Assembly (NCBI GenBank): GCA_013180565.1
Contig: QBUN01000363.1
Coordinates: forward strand, 1-11,160
DNA from: Candidatus Methanophaga sp. GoMg3.2
GTDB lineage: Archaea > Halobacteriota > Syntropharchaeia > Alkanophagales > Methanospirareceae
Direction: 5' to 3'
Length of the DNA stretch: 11,160 nt
Positions 6,001-11,160 of the stretch are shown one piece after another. A model generated the notes under the pieces. The model was given only the letters and a program-made list of their open reading frames with translations. It ran no database searches and had not been told where the DNA came from. How positions within the stretch are numbered: position 1 is the first letter of the stretch; every line of letters starts with the position of its first letter. A program made the position numbers and the translations under genes.

Positions 6001-6462
6001 TAGTAAATCAGCACCTTTACTCAATCGCTCAATACCGTCCGGATTTGCCTTTTGGCGTTCACGCAAAGCTTCGAAGAGTCTTATTTGCAGTGTATTTTCT
6101 TTATCATCAGGCTCTTTGACTTGCGGCTTTTCCTTGACGGTCTTGCTATCCAAGGCAAAGGTAATGCAAAAGCCGCCTCGTAGCTCGTTATTTAGTCGTA
6201 GATAGTTTTTTAAATCGTCCTGACCATCGGTGATAAGGTCATAGAAGTGCTTACCCATGCGTTGGATAAATCCTGGCTCAACATGTTCATCCTTGCGTTG
6301 TCCGTCTTCTTCCAGATATTGTGTCCCGCGCACAAAAAATGGATCATTTTCATTGAATGTAAACTCACATCGAAGTATGTCTTGTTGTTGTGGGTCAAGG
6401 ATACGACTTTCGTAAGTATCATCTTTTAGGTGTCTTAATTCAATGGTAATAGTCGGTAACAT
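3091..6462 (-). CDS. CHAT protease - NB-ARC STAND ATPase - TPR protein
   Basis: This 1123-residue multidomain protein is probably cytoplasmic and shows no membrane segments. Residues 1-190 form the beta-rich leader common before CHAT domains (LLWHIPWEYLHDGDEFLALS, 153-172). The CHAT caspase-like protease spans about 195-395, with catalytic His263 in YTGHGG and Cys309 in VLSGCMTAQ, ending WGLPALYLR. A STAND ATPase follows: GFVGRKKEI (427-435), the P-loop YGLGGVGKT (453-461), the Walker B strand YLFIFDNFE (541-549), Arg587 in FTCRYEW, GHPKTIELL (644-652), and a winged helix ending in HPVVSEY (744-750), whose His is at the place of the MHD His. Residues 868-1107 hold six TPR-like repeats of exactly 40 residues. 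This is the layout of ligand-sensing, self-assembling effectors in microbial conflict systems: the repeats sense, the ATPase oligomerises, the protease acts. All key residues are intact. The start is supported by GGAGG 7 bases upstream. No partner or substrate gene is visible. Confidence 0.93.
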   Translation of the reverse strand: MLPTITIELRHLKDDTYESRILDPQQQDILRCEFTFNENDPFFVRGTQYLEEDGQRKDEHVEPGFIQRMGKHFYDLITDGQDDLKNYLRLNNELRGGFCITFALDSKTVKEKPQVKEPDDKENTLQIRLFEALRERQKANPDGIERLSKGADLLWHIPWEYLHDGDEFLALSGRAYLTRKPIGLGELAAIKNPQPLRLLVVVSSPNRVPELNSEKEIGVIQKAVDSARLNGWLEIDYLETATLSNLRSKIKHFQPHILHYTGHGGKLPYSNETYLACEDDDGELKPIFGDDLRRIIRDSGLQLIVLSGCMTAQTHHQDALKGIGTALLHDSLPAVLAMQYSILDESGIEFASKFYEELSQGSSVLEAVNEVRLRLYDLRGKDRADWGLPALYLRTPEIHLIDTTMPPKHQATKPEQVDIGGLPVVRGFVGRKKEIQDVRQAINQPQMPAVYIYGLGGVGKTALTAKVIEKVKQDKSVEAVCVTRCDKIEPIFATIIEKVANFISFQGKEGHAQAGQLLKESTIAIDERVSLLNNAIKDDRYLFIFDNFESLFVGQAPCGELRDEDLTRFFSSIFDHNWHSTFVFTCRYEWQLLSEKGLPVENLLTIHLPGLTRHQSIQYMNNLAGPLSRLDYKEQLRLLPLVKGHPKTIELLDSYLHKHTVSQVLEDEDLWSKVIEDIGAYFMDGLWHDLNTEEQEALGILAVFRSSLTTQDIQRLVPKKEALKKLTGYTLLQQEGEGKGYVVHPVVSEYVLAKIGKEGCKRLHKKAADFYIHQHDELLKSASEAEPLEILCGVMRMRTQRGMREQTEMITTSLLEIHHHLFEAGEYEKADDIVSAIYGYLDMQGLRELLKELLKKSIDSLEGFSRYAAMGNLASLLNEEGKWQDALDIHQECLEFFRSIDAKSQMATAISQQAQIYQDRGEYRQALSLEQEAMVLKEEVGEKEGISISHYRIVQLLDLRGKYDEALKLGEEGLEMARELNHKAGEACFLHQLGITLNGLNRPKEAFKRFTESLAIREQIGDKAGQADSLSESGKLLPAEGQFKEALDCFQRALNIDRALDIPVKVAISLETIGIAFEGQGHYEEALIKYQEVLQLERQYSSPQDIARTERNIARLKNLLGQR

Positions 6463-6467
6463 TATAC

Positions 6468-6506
6468 TTCCTCCGTTTTTATTTTTGTAGCTAACGTATA
6501 ATATTT
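6468..6506 (-). promoter_or_regulatory. Promoter and ribosome binding site of the CHAT-STAND gene
   Basis: On the minus strand AAATATTATACG (6506-6495) resembles a TATA box centred about 39 bp before the ATG. This gives an expected start near 6475 and a leader of about 13 nt that begins with CGGAGGAA (6475-6468). The Shine-Dalgarno sequence is strong and well spaced, so it decides the start codon. The TATA call is weaker because the area is A/T-rich, and part of it overlaps hairpin copy 2. Confidence 0.5.
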
Positions 6507-6540
6507 CTTTGGTAAAGCTTTCTTTTTGAAAGAAAGGTTT
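6500..6540 (+). repeat. Dispersed hairpin element, copy 2
   Basis: The copy has AATATT at 6500-6505, then 18 bases on a perfect stem-loop CTTTCTTT-TTG-AAAGAAAG (6518-6536) followed by GTTT. It fills the middle of the 107-bp gap between the divergent CHAT-STAND and argF genes, touching the TATA candidates on both sides. Confidence 0.6.
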
Positions 6541-6549
6541 ATTTATAGC
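6537..6549 (+). promoter_or_regulatory. argF TATA box (leaderless)
   Basis: GTTTATTTATAGC is centred about 26 bp before the ATG at 6570, and the intervening bases contain no Shine-Dalgarno sequence. The purine-rich AAAGAAAG of the hairpin element sits where the TFB recognition element would lie. The argF transcript therefore probably begins at the start codon. Confidence 0.55.
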
Positions 6550-6569
6550 TTTTGTTCTTTCCTCTTATT

Positions 6570-7472
6570 ATGAACTTCATCTCAATATTCGACCTATCGC
6601 GTGCGGAAATAGAAGCGCTAATAGAAAAGGGGGCTGCGCTGAAGCGAGAGCCAAAAGGCGCAAGAATGCGAGATGACCTTAAAGGGAAGACATTAGCACT
6701 GATCTTCGAGAAGCCTTCTACACGCACTCGTGTTTCCTTTGAGGTTGCGATGTTGGAGTTAGGCGGGAATGTGCTCAGTTTAAATCGGAACGAACTCCAG
6801 TTGGGCAGAGGGGAGCGGATAAAAGAGACAGCAAAGGTGCTCTCCTCCTATGTTGATGCAGTCATGATACGGGCATACCGGCATGATACGGTGGCGGAGT
6901 TCGCGCATTATGCTTCGATACCCGTAATAAACGGGCTGACTGATTTCGAGCACCCATGCCAGATCCTGGCAGACTTGATGACGATAAAAGAATATAAAGA
7001 CCGATTAGCGGGTGTCAAGATAGCATGGATCGGAGATGGTAATAACGTCTGCAACTCGTTAATCGGCGGTGCTGCGATCATGGGTATGGACATGTCCGTT
7101 GCGTGTCCAAAGGGCTACGAGCCGGCTAAAGAGCTAGTAGCGAAAGCGAAAAAATTGGGCTGTGACGTGGTCATAACGGAAAACGCAGAAGAAGCGGCTG
7201 ATGATGCTGATGTGCTATACACCGATGTATGGGTATCTATGGGCGACGAGGACGAGAGTGAGCAGATAAAGAACGATTTAAAGAGTTATCAAATAAATGA
7301 GGATCTGATGCGCGTGGCGAAGGTGGATGTAATTATAATGCACTGCATGCCGGTGCATATCGGAGAGGAAATAACAGCGGGTGTGATGAACTCTACGAAT
7401 TCAGTGATATTCGCGCAGGCGGAGAACCGGCTACATGCACAAAAGGCGTTGATGTTGCAATTGATAAGATAA
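6570..7472 (+). CDS. argF: Ornithine carbamoyltransferase
   Basis: The 300-residue enzyme joins carbamoyl phosphate and ornithine to give citrulline in arginine synthesis; the active form is a cytoplasmic trimer or a multiple of it. The carbamoyl-phosphate loop is FEKPSTRTRVSFE (46-58). HPCQ (128-131), DGNNVCNS (156-163) and the ornithine-loop motif DVWVSMGDE (219-227) follow. HCMPVHIGEE (258-267) contains the catalytic Cys. The SMG and HCMP motifs separate it from aspartate carbamoyltransferase. I chose the ATG at 6570 over an in-frame TTG at 6552, because ATG gives the usual N-terminus (NFISIFDLSRAE) and fits a leaderless start 26 bp after a TATA box. No other arginine genes adjoin it. It is followed 61 bp later by cdhC on the same strand, which has its own promoter candidate. 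Confidence 0.96.
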   Translation: MNFISIFDLSRAEIEALIEKGAALKREPKGARMRDDLKGKTLALIFEKPSTRTRVSFEVAMLELGGNVLSLNRNELQLGRGERIKETAKVLSSYVDAVMIRAYRHDTVAEFAHYASIPVINGLTDFEHPCQILADLMTIKEYKDRLAGVKIAWIGDGNNVCNSLIGGAAIMGMDMSVACPKGYEPAKELVAKAKKLGCDVVITENAEEAADDADVLYTDVWVSMGDEDESEQIKNDLKSYQINEDLMRVAKVDVIIMHCMPVHIGEEITAGVMNSTNSVIFAQAENRLHAQKALMLQLIR

Positions 7473-7480
7473 ATATCATA

Positions 7481-7522
7481 TACCTTTTTAAAGACGTTAC
7501 TTTATCATTTATCGGGGACGGG
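7481..7522 (+). promoter_or_regulatory. cdhC promoter candidate and G-rich leader
   Basis: TACCTTTTTAAAG (7481-7493) is an A/T box centred near 7488, which would start transcription near 7513. GGGGACGGG (7514-7522) lies at the beginning of that leader, 11 bases before the ATG at 7534, and is the likely ribosome binding site. Only position and composition support this. Confidence 0.35.
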
Positions 7523-7533
7523 AAAAGAAAAAA

Positions 7534-8982
7534 ATGGGTGAGACAGAAGCGAAGGCAGAATTCCCTTTCGACATAAACCCTATGTATGAGGGTGAGAGGG
7601 TAAGAAAATCAGGGATGTACGTGGAGTTAGGAGGAGTGAATAAGCCGGGCTTCGAGCTTGTTCTCTTTGAGCCTGACCCTGCGAAGATAAATGATGGCGA
7701 GGTCACTCTAATAGGGCCGGATATAGAGGACATGGAAGAAGGCGGTCTGTACGCATATGCGATGATATATCGCGTATCAGGCGAAGAGCTAGAAAAGGAC
7801 TTGGAAGCAGTAATAGAGCGGCGGGATCATGAGTATCAGGGTTATATCCAGGGCTATATGCATCTCAACCAGCGTGCAGAAATATGGGTGCGGATAAGCA
7901 AAGACGCAGTGAAGAAGGGGCTGAAATCTCTGAAACAGATAGGTGAAGCGACTATATCGCTTTTTAAGGCGGAACTACCATTCATCGAGAAGATGGAGGC
8001 CACATATATAACAGATGAAGAAACGGTGATACAGAAATTAGAGGAAGCAAATCAAATATACGAAGCGAGAGATGTGCGATCGAGAGGGCTCCATGACGAG
8101 GATGTAGACGAATTTTATCAATGCTCGCTCTGTCAGTCATTTGCACCGACGAATGTATGTGTCGTGACGCCAGATAGGACCGCACTTTGTGGTGCGATGA
8201 GCTGGTTTGATTCGAGAGCAGCCGCGAGAGTTGACCCCGAGGGACCAAATGCAGCTATACCAAAAGGAGAGTGCATAGATCCAATAGGGGGAGAATATAC
8301 AGGCGTAAATGAAGCGGCGGTAAAGCTATCCAGTGGCGAATATGACTCGATAAAGCTGCATTCGTTCCTTGAGAAGCCGCATACGAGTTGCGGGTGTTTT
8401 GAAGTTGCGGGATTCTATATTCCAGAAGTAGATGGTATAGGCTGGGTACATAGGGGTTCGAAAGTTTCTGAGACTCCTATTGGCCTACCGTTCTCAACGG
8501 TTGCGGGTTCTGTAGGCGGAGGTAAGCAAGTAAGAGGTTTCCTTGGGATTGGTATACAATACTTCTACAGCCCCAAGTTCATCCAATATGACGGCGGATG
8601 GCGTCGTGTAGTCTGGATGGCGTCGGATTTAAAGGAACGCGTGGGAGATGCTATTCCGGAAGAGATGAAAGATTTGATAGCGACAGAGGATAACGCAAAA
8701 GACATAGAAGAGCTAAGTGAATTCTTGAAGAGCGTGAACCATCCGGTAGTTAATGGCGTAACGCGTGAAGTTGACGGTACAAAGATAACAGAAGGATGGA
8801 CCAAGAAGGAGGAGGAAGTAGCTCCGACGGCTGTTGTAGCAGCGGCTGCTCCTGTCGGCGAGGGGCTTGCTCAGGTACCGATGACGCAAGTTATGGCATC
8901 CGAAGCTCCATTAAAGTTGATCTTTAAGGATGCAAACATTAGCATCGGAAAGCTAATAATAAAAAGGAAAGGAGAGAAATAG
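7534..8982 (+). CDS. cdhC: Acetyl-CoA decarbonylase/synthase complex, beta subunit
   Basis: The 482-residue protein is the acetyl-CoA synthase subunit of the archaeal CODH/ACS complex. It assembles or cleaves acetyl-CoA from CoA, CO and a methyl group carried by the corrinoid subunits CdhD/CdhE. The A-cluster ligands are visible as Cys197 and Cys200 (CSLCQSFAPTNVC) and Cys286 and Cys288 (TSCGCFEVAG), matching the four cysteines that bind the Ni-Ni-[4Fe-4S] centre in Methanosarcina CdhC. The extra Cys209 and Cys219 are also usual. Residues 430-457 are a flexible Ala/Pro/Val-rich linker and 458-482 a short basic tail (LKLIFKDANISIGKLIIKRK). This is the archaeal form, which lacks the N-terminal domains of the bacterial enzyme. 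None of cdhA, B, D or E is next to it, so the complex must be encoded elsewhere. The direction of the reaction cannot be read. Confidence 0.97.
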   Translation: MGETEAKAEFPFDINPMYEGERVRKSGMYVELGGVNKPGFELVLFEPDPAKINDGEVTLIGPDIEDMEEGGLYAYAMIYRVSGEELEKDLEAVIERRDHEYQGYIQGYMHLNQRAEIWVRISKDAVKKGLKSLKQIGEATISLFKAELPFIEKMEATYITDEETVIQKLEEANQIYEARDVRSRGLHDEDVDEFYQCSLCQSFAPTNVCVVTPDRTALCGAMSWFDSRAAARVDPEGPNAAIPKGECIDPIGGEYTGVNEAAVKLSSGEYDSIKLHSFLEKPHTSCGCFEVAGFYIPEVDGIGWVHRGSKVSETPIGLPFSTVAGSVGGGKQVRGFLGIGIQYFYSPKFIQYDGGWRRVVWMASDLKERVGDAIPEEMKDLIATEDNAKDIEELSEFLKSVNHPVVNGVTREVDGTKITEGWTKKEEEVAPTAVVAAAAPVGEGLAQVPMTQVMASEAPLKLIFKDANISIGKLIIKRKGEK

Positions 8983-9066
8983 AAAAGAAGAAGAGCAGCG
9001 TAAGGGTACTCCCATTCGCTCTTTAGTGCTCAGTTTCGTTAACTAGGATAACAGTTAGGGATAAAG

Positions 9067-10143
9067 ATGGCGGTAGATGTAGGCGGTGTAATGGCACATT
9101 ACCAGGCCAAGATAAACGATCGTTTGGGGTTGTTCTTCGACGAGCAGATAGAGGAAGCTTCTAAAATCTCTGACTATACACGAGAGGTAGTAGCCAATAT
9201 AAAAGAGTACACATTACGAGGTGGGAAAAGACTCAGGCCCATCTTCCTCATTTACGGTTATAAATGCCTCATCGAGGATGATAATATAGATGCGATTATA
9301 GAAGCGTCCATATCTATCGAATTGATGCAGAGCTATCTATTAATCCATGATGACATTATGGATGAAGACGAACTTCGGCGAGGAAAACCCACATTTCATA
9401 TAGAGTATAAGAATATTTGTGCTGCTCTATTTGGTGAGGGAGAGGCGCGTAAATTCGGTGAGAATATGGCGATTCTGGCCGGCGATTTGTTAGAGGCATA
9501 TGGTATGGACGTATTAACAAATTCGCGTTTTAAAGAAGAATACGTAAAAAGGGCATTACGGAAATATACAGAAATAGTGAAAAACGTAGGTTATGGCCAA
9601 ATTTTGGACATAATGTCAGAGAAGAAGAAGGCCATAACCGAGGCGGAAATTCTACTGATACATAAACTAAAGACTGCGAGTTACACAATAGAAAACCCGC
9701 TTCAAATTGGTGCCATATTAGCAGGTGCCGTGGAAGCGGATTTAACGGTTATGAGCAACTATGGTCTGCCCTTAGGTTTAGCATTCCAAATTCAGGATGA
9801 TATATTGGGCCTATTTGGCACGGAAGAAAAAATAGGTAAGCCCGTTGGCTCGGATATACGGGAAGGGAAGAAGACACTATTGATTCTCCATGCTTTGAGT
9901 AATTGTAGCGAAAAAGAGAAGGGTATTATTACAAGCGCAATGGGTAATGCAGAAGTTACAATGGCGGAGATTGATACTATCAGGGATATTGTGCGAGAAA
10001 CAGGCTCGCGTGATTATTCAAAACGATTAGTTGGCGAGAAGATCGAAGAGGCTATCCATGCTATCGAAGGGTCAAATTTTAGTGCAGAGGCAAAAGAATT
10101 TCTCGTAAAGATAGCGGATTTTGTAGGTGTAAGGGATTTTTAA
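9067..10143 (+). CDS. Polyprenyl diphosphate synthase, probable GGPP synthase
   Basis: The 358-residue trans-prenyltransferase adds IPP units to an allylic diphosphate, making the C20 precursor of archaeal lipids. Visible are GGKRLRP (52-58), the first Asp-rich motif DDIMD (95-99) and the second, DDILG (244-248), each binding Mg-diphosphate, with GQILD (177-181) and Lys-rich GSDIREGKKT (261-270). Tyr90 lies five residues before the first Asp motif. Archaeal GGPP synthases carry an aromatic there that limits chain length, so a C20 product (or C15/C20) is the best guess. The ATG at 9067 has only a weak site (AGGGAT) 6 bases before it. A second in-frame ATG at 9091 follows GGCGGTG, would remove 8 residues, and is a real alternative. 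An 84-bp gap follows cdhC, with no clear TATA box, so read-through is possible. Confidence 0.93.
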   Translation: MAVDVGGVMAHYQAKINDRLGLFFDEQIEEASKISDYTREVVANIKEYTLRGGKRLRPIFLIYGYKCLIEDDNIDAIIEASISIELMQSYLLIHDDIMDEDELRRGKPTFHIEYKNICAALFGEGEARKFGENMAILAGDLLEAYGMDVLTNSRFKEEYVKRALRKYTEIVKNVGYGQILDIMSEKKKAITEAEILLIHKLKTASYTIENPLQIGAILAGAVEADLTVMSNYGLPLGLAFQIQDDILGLFGTEEKIGKPVGSDIREGKKTLLILHALSNCSEKEKGIITSAMGNAEVTMAEIDTIRDIVRETGSRDYSKRLVGEKIEEAIHAIEGSNFSAEAKEFLVKIADFVGVRDF

Positions 10144-10145
10144 CA

Positions 10146-10158
10146 GGGGGGGTTTGGG
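10146..10158 (+). promoter_or_regulatory. Ribosome binding region of ubiX with a seven-G run
   Basis: The 15 bases between the GGPP synthase stop and the ubiX ATG contain GGGGGGG (10146-10152) followed by TTTGGG. The G run, 6 bases before the ATG, is the likely though imperfect ribosome binding site. The short gap makes co-transcription with the upstream gene very likely. Confidence 0.5.
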
Positions 10159-10743
10159 ATGCGATTGGTAATAGGAATAACAGGCGCAAGTGGCGCAATA
10201 TACGCAAAGCGGCTATTGGAAGTGCTAAAAGCTAAAAAAGTGGAGGTCGATTTGGTCATAACGCCAGCAGGGGATTATACAATAAAATATGAACTGGGAG
10301 TTACCAGCGAAGAGTTATGTACCCTTGCAACAGTATGCTGGGACAATTCAGACACTGCTGCGGATATTGCCAGCGGATCTCAATTAAGAGACGGTATGGT
10401 AATAGTTCCATGCACAATGGATGTAGTAGCAAAGATGGCTCATGGTATCTCGGATACTCTGCTTTTACGCTCTTTTGATGTGATGCTGAAAGAAAATAGG
10501 CGGATACTTATCGTTCCCAGGGAGACACCGTTGAATGAGAACCATCTCGAGAATTTATTACGGCTAAAGCGAATGGGCGTGATTGTATTACCACCAATGG
10601 CTACTTTTTATCATCTGCCCGAGTCCATAATGGACCTGGTGGATTTTATAGTGGCAAGAATCCTTGACCAATTTGAGATACCGCATAAGCTGGTCGAGAG
10701 ATGGGAAAAGAGAAGACGCGAGGAACGCATTTACTACTCCTAG
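10159..10743 (+). CDS. ubiX: UbiX-family flavin prenyltransferase
   Basis: The 194-residue protein has the usual size of UbiX, which links a dimethylallyl group to reduced FMN to make prenylated FMN, the cofactor of UbiD-type decarboxylases. The flavin-binding start is GITGASGAIYAKRLLE (6-21). IASGS (70-74), MVIVPCTMDVVAKMAHGISD (80-99) and IVPRETPLN (118-126) follow. Lys111, Tyr151 (FYHLP) and Arg167 (VARILD) fit the prenyl-phosphate binding residues of the Pseudomonas enzyme. The usual APCSMKTLA segment reads VPCTMDVVA here. The gene sits 15 bp after a GGPP synthase gene. In archaea, prenylated FMN serves anhydromevalonate-phosphate decarboxylase of the modified mevalonate pathway, so both genes may serve lipid synthesis. 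Another UbiD-type partner cannot be excluded, and no ubiD is in the window. Confidence 0.94.
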   Translation: MRLVIGITGASGAIYAKRLLEVLKAKKVEVDLVITPAGDYTIKYELGVTSEELCTLATVCWDNSDTAADIASGSQLRDGMVIVPCTMDVVAKMAHGISDTLLLRSFDVMLKENRRILIVPRETPLNENHLENLLRLKRMGVIVLPPMATFYHLPESIMDLVDFIVARILDQFEIPHKLVERWEKRRREERIYYS

Positions 10744-10781
10744 TCTGCACAAAAAATGTTCAAAGGCCTTGCATATCCCCT

Positions 10782-11117
10782 TCAGCTTGGTAGCCCTGCC
10801 TTTGTAGTGGCATCCTCCAGAAGGTGAACCAGATAGCCCAAGGCGGCGAACAATAAGGTGTAATTCCCGGACTGCATACCAATTGCCCACCCCACAATAG
10901 CCAGTACTAGTACGCACTTAAGACATCGCTTAGAATGAAAGAAAGCGCGATGCCACCTGCTTGTTGGTGGCTCCAGGATGTCCGGTAGTACTGCACAGAC
11001 AAGCATCACGACAAGATAAATAACGAACTGCTTACTTGGTACGTATTCAGCAGCAAATAGATATGTAATCAAAAGGAAAAGAGCAAACGCGCTTAGTAGA
11101 TGTATCTGGTTCCTCAT
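10782..11117 (-). CDS. DUF457 / YdjM-like small membrane protein
   Basis: The 111-residue protein has about four hydrophobic segments (near 5-23, 30-48, 67-83 and 86-100). Its polar motifs are those of the YdjM-like metal-dependent hydrolase family (DUF457): LPDILEP (44-50), RWHRAFFHS (54-62) with His56 and His61, and GYLVHLLEDATTKAGLP (94-110) with His98 and Asp102. The clustered His and Asp residues suggest metal binding at the membrane face. The catalytic activity of the family is not established. The protein stops one residue after GLP, whereas many relatives that I recall continue for further membrane segments, so it may be a short form or be truncated at its C-terminus. No ribosome binding site precedes the ATG, but the upstream bases are A/T-rich, so a leaderless start is possible. 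It converges on ubiX with a 38-bp gap. Confidence 0.75.
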   Translation of the reverse strand: MRNQIHLLSAFALFLLITYLFAAEYVPSKQFVIYLVVMLVCAVLPDILEPPTSRWHRAFFHSKRCLKCVLVLAIVGWAIGMQSGNYTLLFAALGYLVHLLEDATTKAGLPS

Positions 11118-11160
11118 ATTTCTGAAATGGTTTAAGATTATTAGTTCGTTTATTATTGTT

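Noticed and set aside
3091..6462. The TPR-CHAT protease of a type III-E CRISPR system
   Set aside because: The domain order is CHAT, then ATPase, then TPR, with no Cas effector or array nearby. It fits a STAND effector instead.
6552..6569. TTG at 6552 as the argF start, adding six residues
   Set aside because: It lies only about 8 bp after the TATA box, too close for transcription to include it. The ATG at 6570 gives the conserved N-terminus and the correct promoter spacing.
7534..9066. argF, cdhC and GGPP synthase as one operon
   Set aside because: The gaps are 61 and 84 bp, cdhC has its own promoter candidate, and the functions are unrelated. Only GGPP synthase-ubiX is tight enough to call.
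10744..10781. A terminator between ubiX and the DUF457-like gene
   Set aside because: The 38-bp gap has only an A run on the plus strand and a short T run for the minus-strand gene beyond ubiX's stop; neither is convincing.

Overview
The window is about 11 kb of archaeal chromosome, densely packed with housekeeping and metabolic genes. The archaeal assignment rests on several things: a stalk protein L12 of the archaeal P1 type with an Ala/Pro hinge and a GMEGLSSLFG tail; the beta subunit of the archaeal acetyl-CoA decarbonylase/synthase (cdhC); an archaeal-type GGPP synthase; tRNA genes without an encoded CCA; and TATA-box promoters, several placed so that the mRNA would be leaderless. A CO-dehydrogenase/acetyl-CoA synthase archaeon that also carries a crotonase suggests an anaerobic euryarchaeon of the Archaeoglobi / Syntrophoarchaeia / ANME-1 (Methanophagales) kind. 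That placement is inference from gene content only.

Layout. Positions 1-173 hold only repeats. From about 2060 leftwards a minus-strand series runs: ureohydrolase (speB-like), tRNA-Arg(TCG), ribosomal protein L12, tRNA-Glu(TTC), acylphosphatase. A 162-bp divergent region containing a short tandem/inverted repeat separates this series from a plus-strand enoyl-CoA hydratase. Facing that hydratase, on the minus strand, is the largest gene: a 1123-residue protein with a CHAT cysteine-protease domain, an NB-ARC-type STAND ATPase and six C-terminal TPR-like repeats. Its organisation is that of conflict or programmed-cell-death effectors. A 107-bp divergent promoter region separates it from argF. 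Then, all on the plus strand, come argF, cdhC, a GGPP synthase and ubiX. A small DUF457/YdjM-like membrane protein converges on ubiX at the right end.

How the genes fit together. argF (arginine synthesis) and the ureohydrolase (agmatine to putrescine, if it is an agmatinase) bracket arginine/polyamine metabolism without being linked. cdhC encodes the acetyl-CoA-forming subunit of the CODH/ACS pathway. The GGPP synthase and ubiX are 15 bp apart and probably co-transcribed. UbiX makes the prenylated flavin needed by UbiD-type decarboxylases, and one of these acts in the archaeal mevalonate route that feeds GGPP synthase, so the pair makes biochemical sense. The CHAT-STAND gene has no functional partner among its neighbours and looks like a single-gene defence insertion.

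The least expected non-coding signal is a dispersed element of about 40-45 bp. Three copies each have an AATATT box 18-20 bp before an 8-bp hairpin with a 3-nt loop, and base changes in one stem arm are matched in the other. One copy lies between the divergent CHAT and argF TATA boxes, one (plus a degenerate half copy) lies upstream of the L12 promoter, and one lies in the leftmost intergenic region. Other points to check are an Asn where ureohydrolases normally carry the catalytic-loop His, and mismatches in the stems of both tRNA genes.
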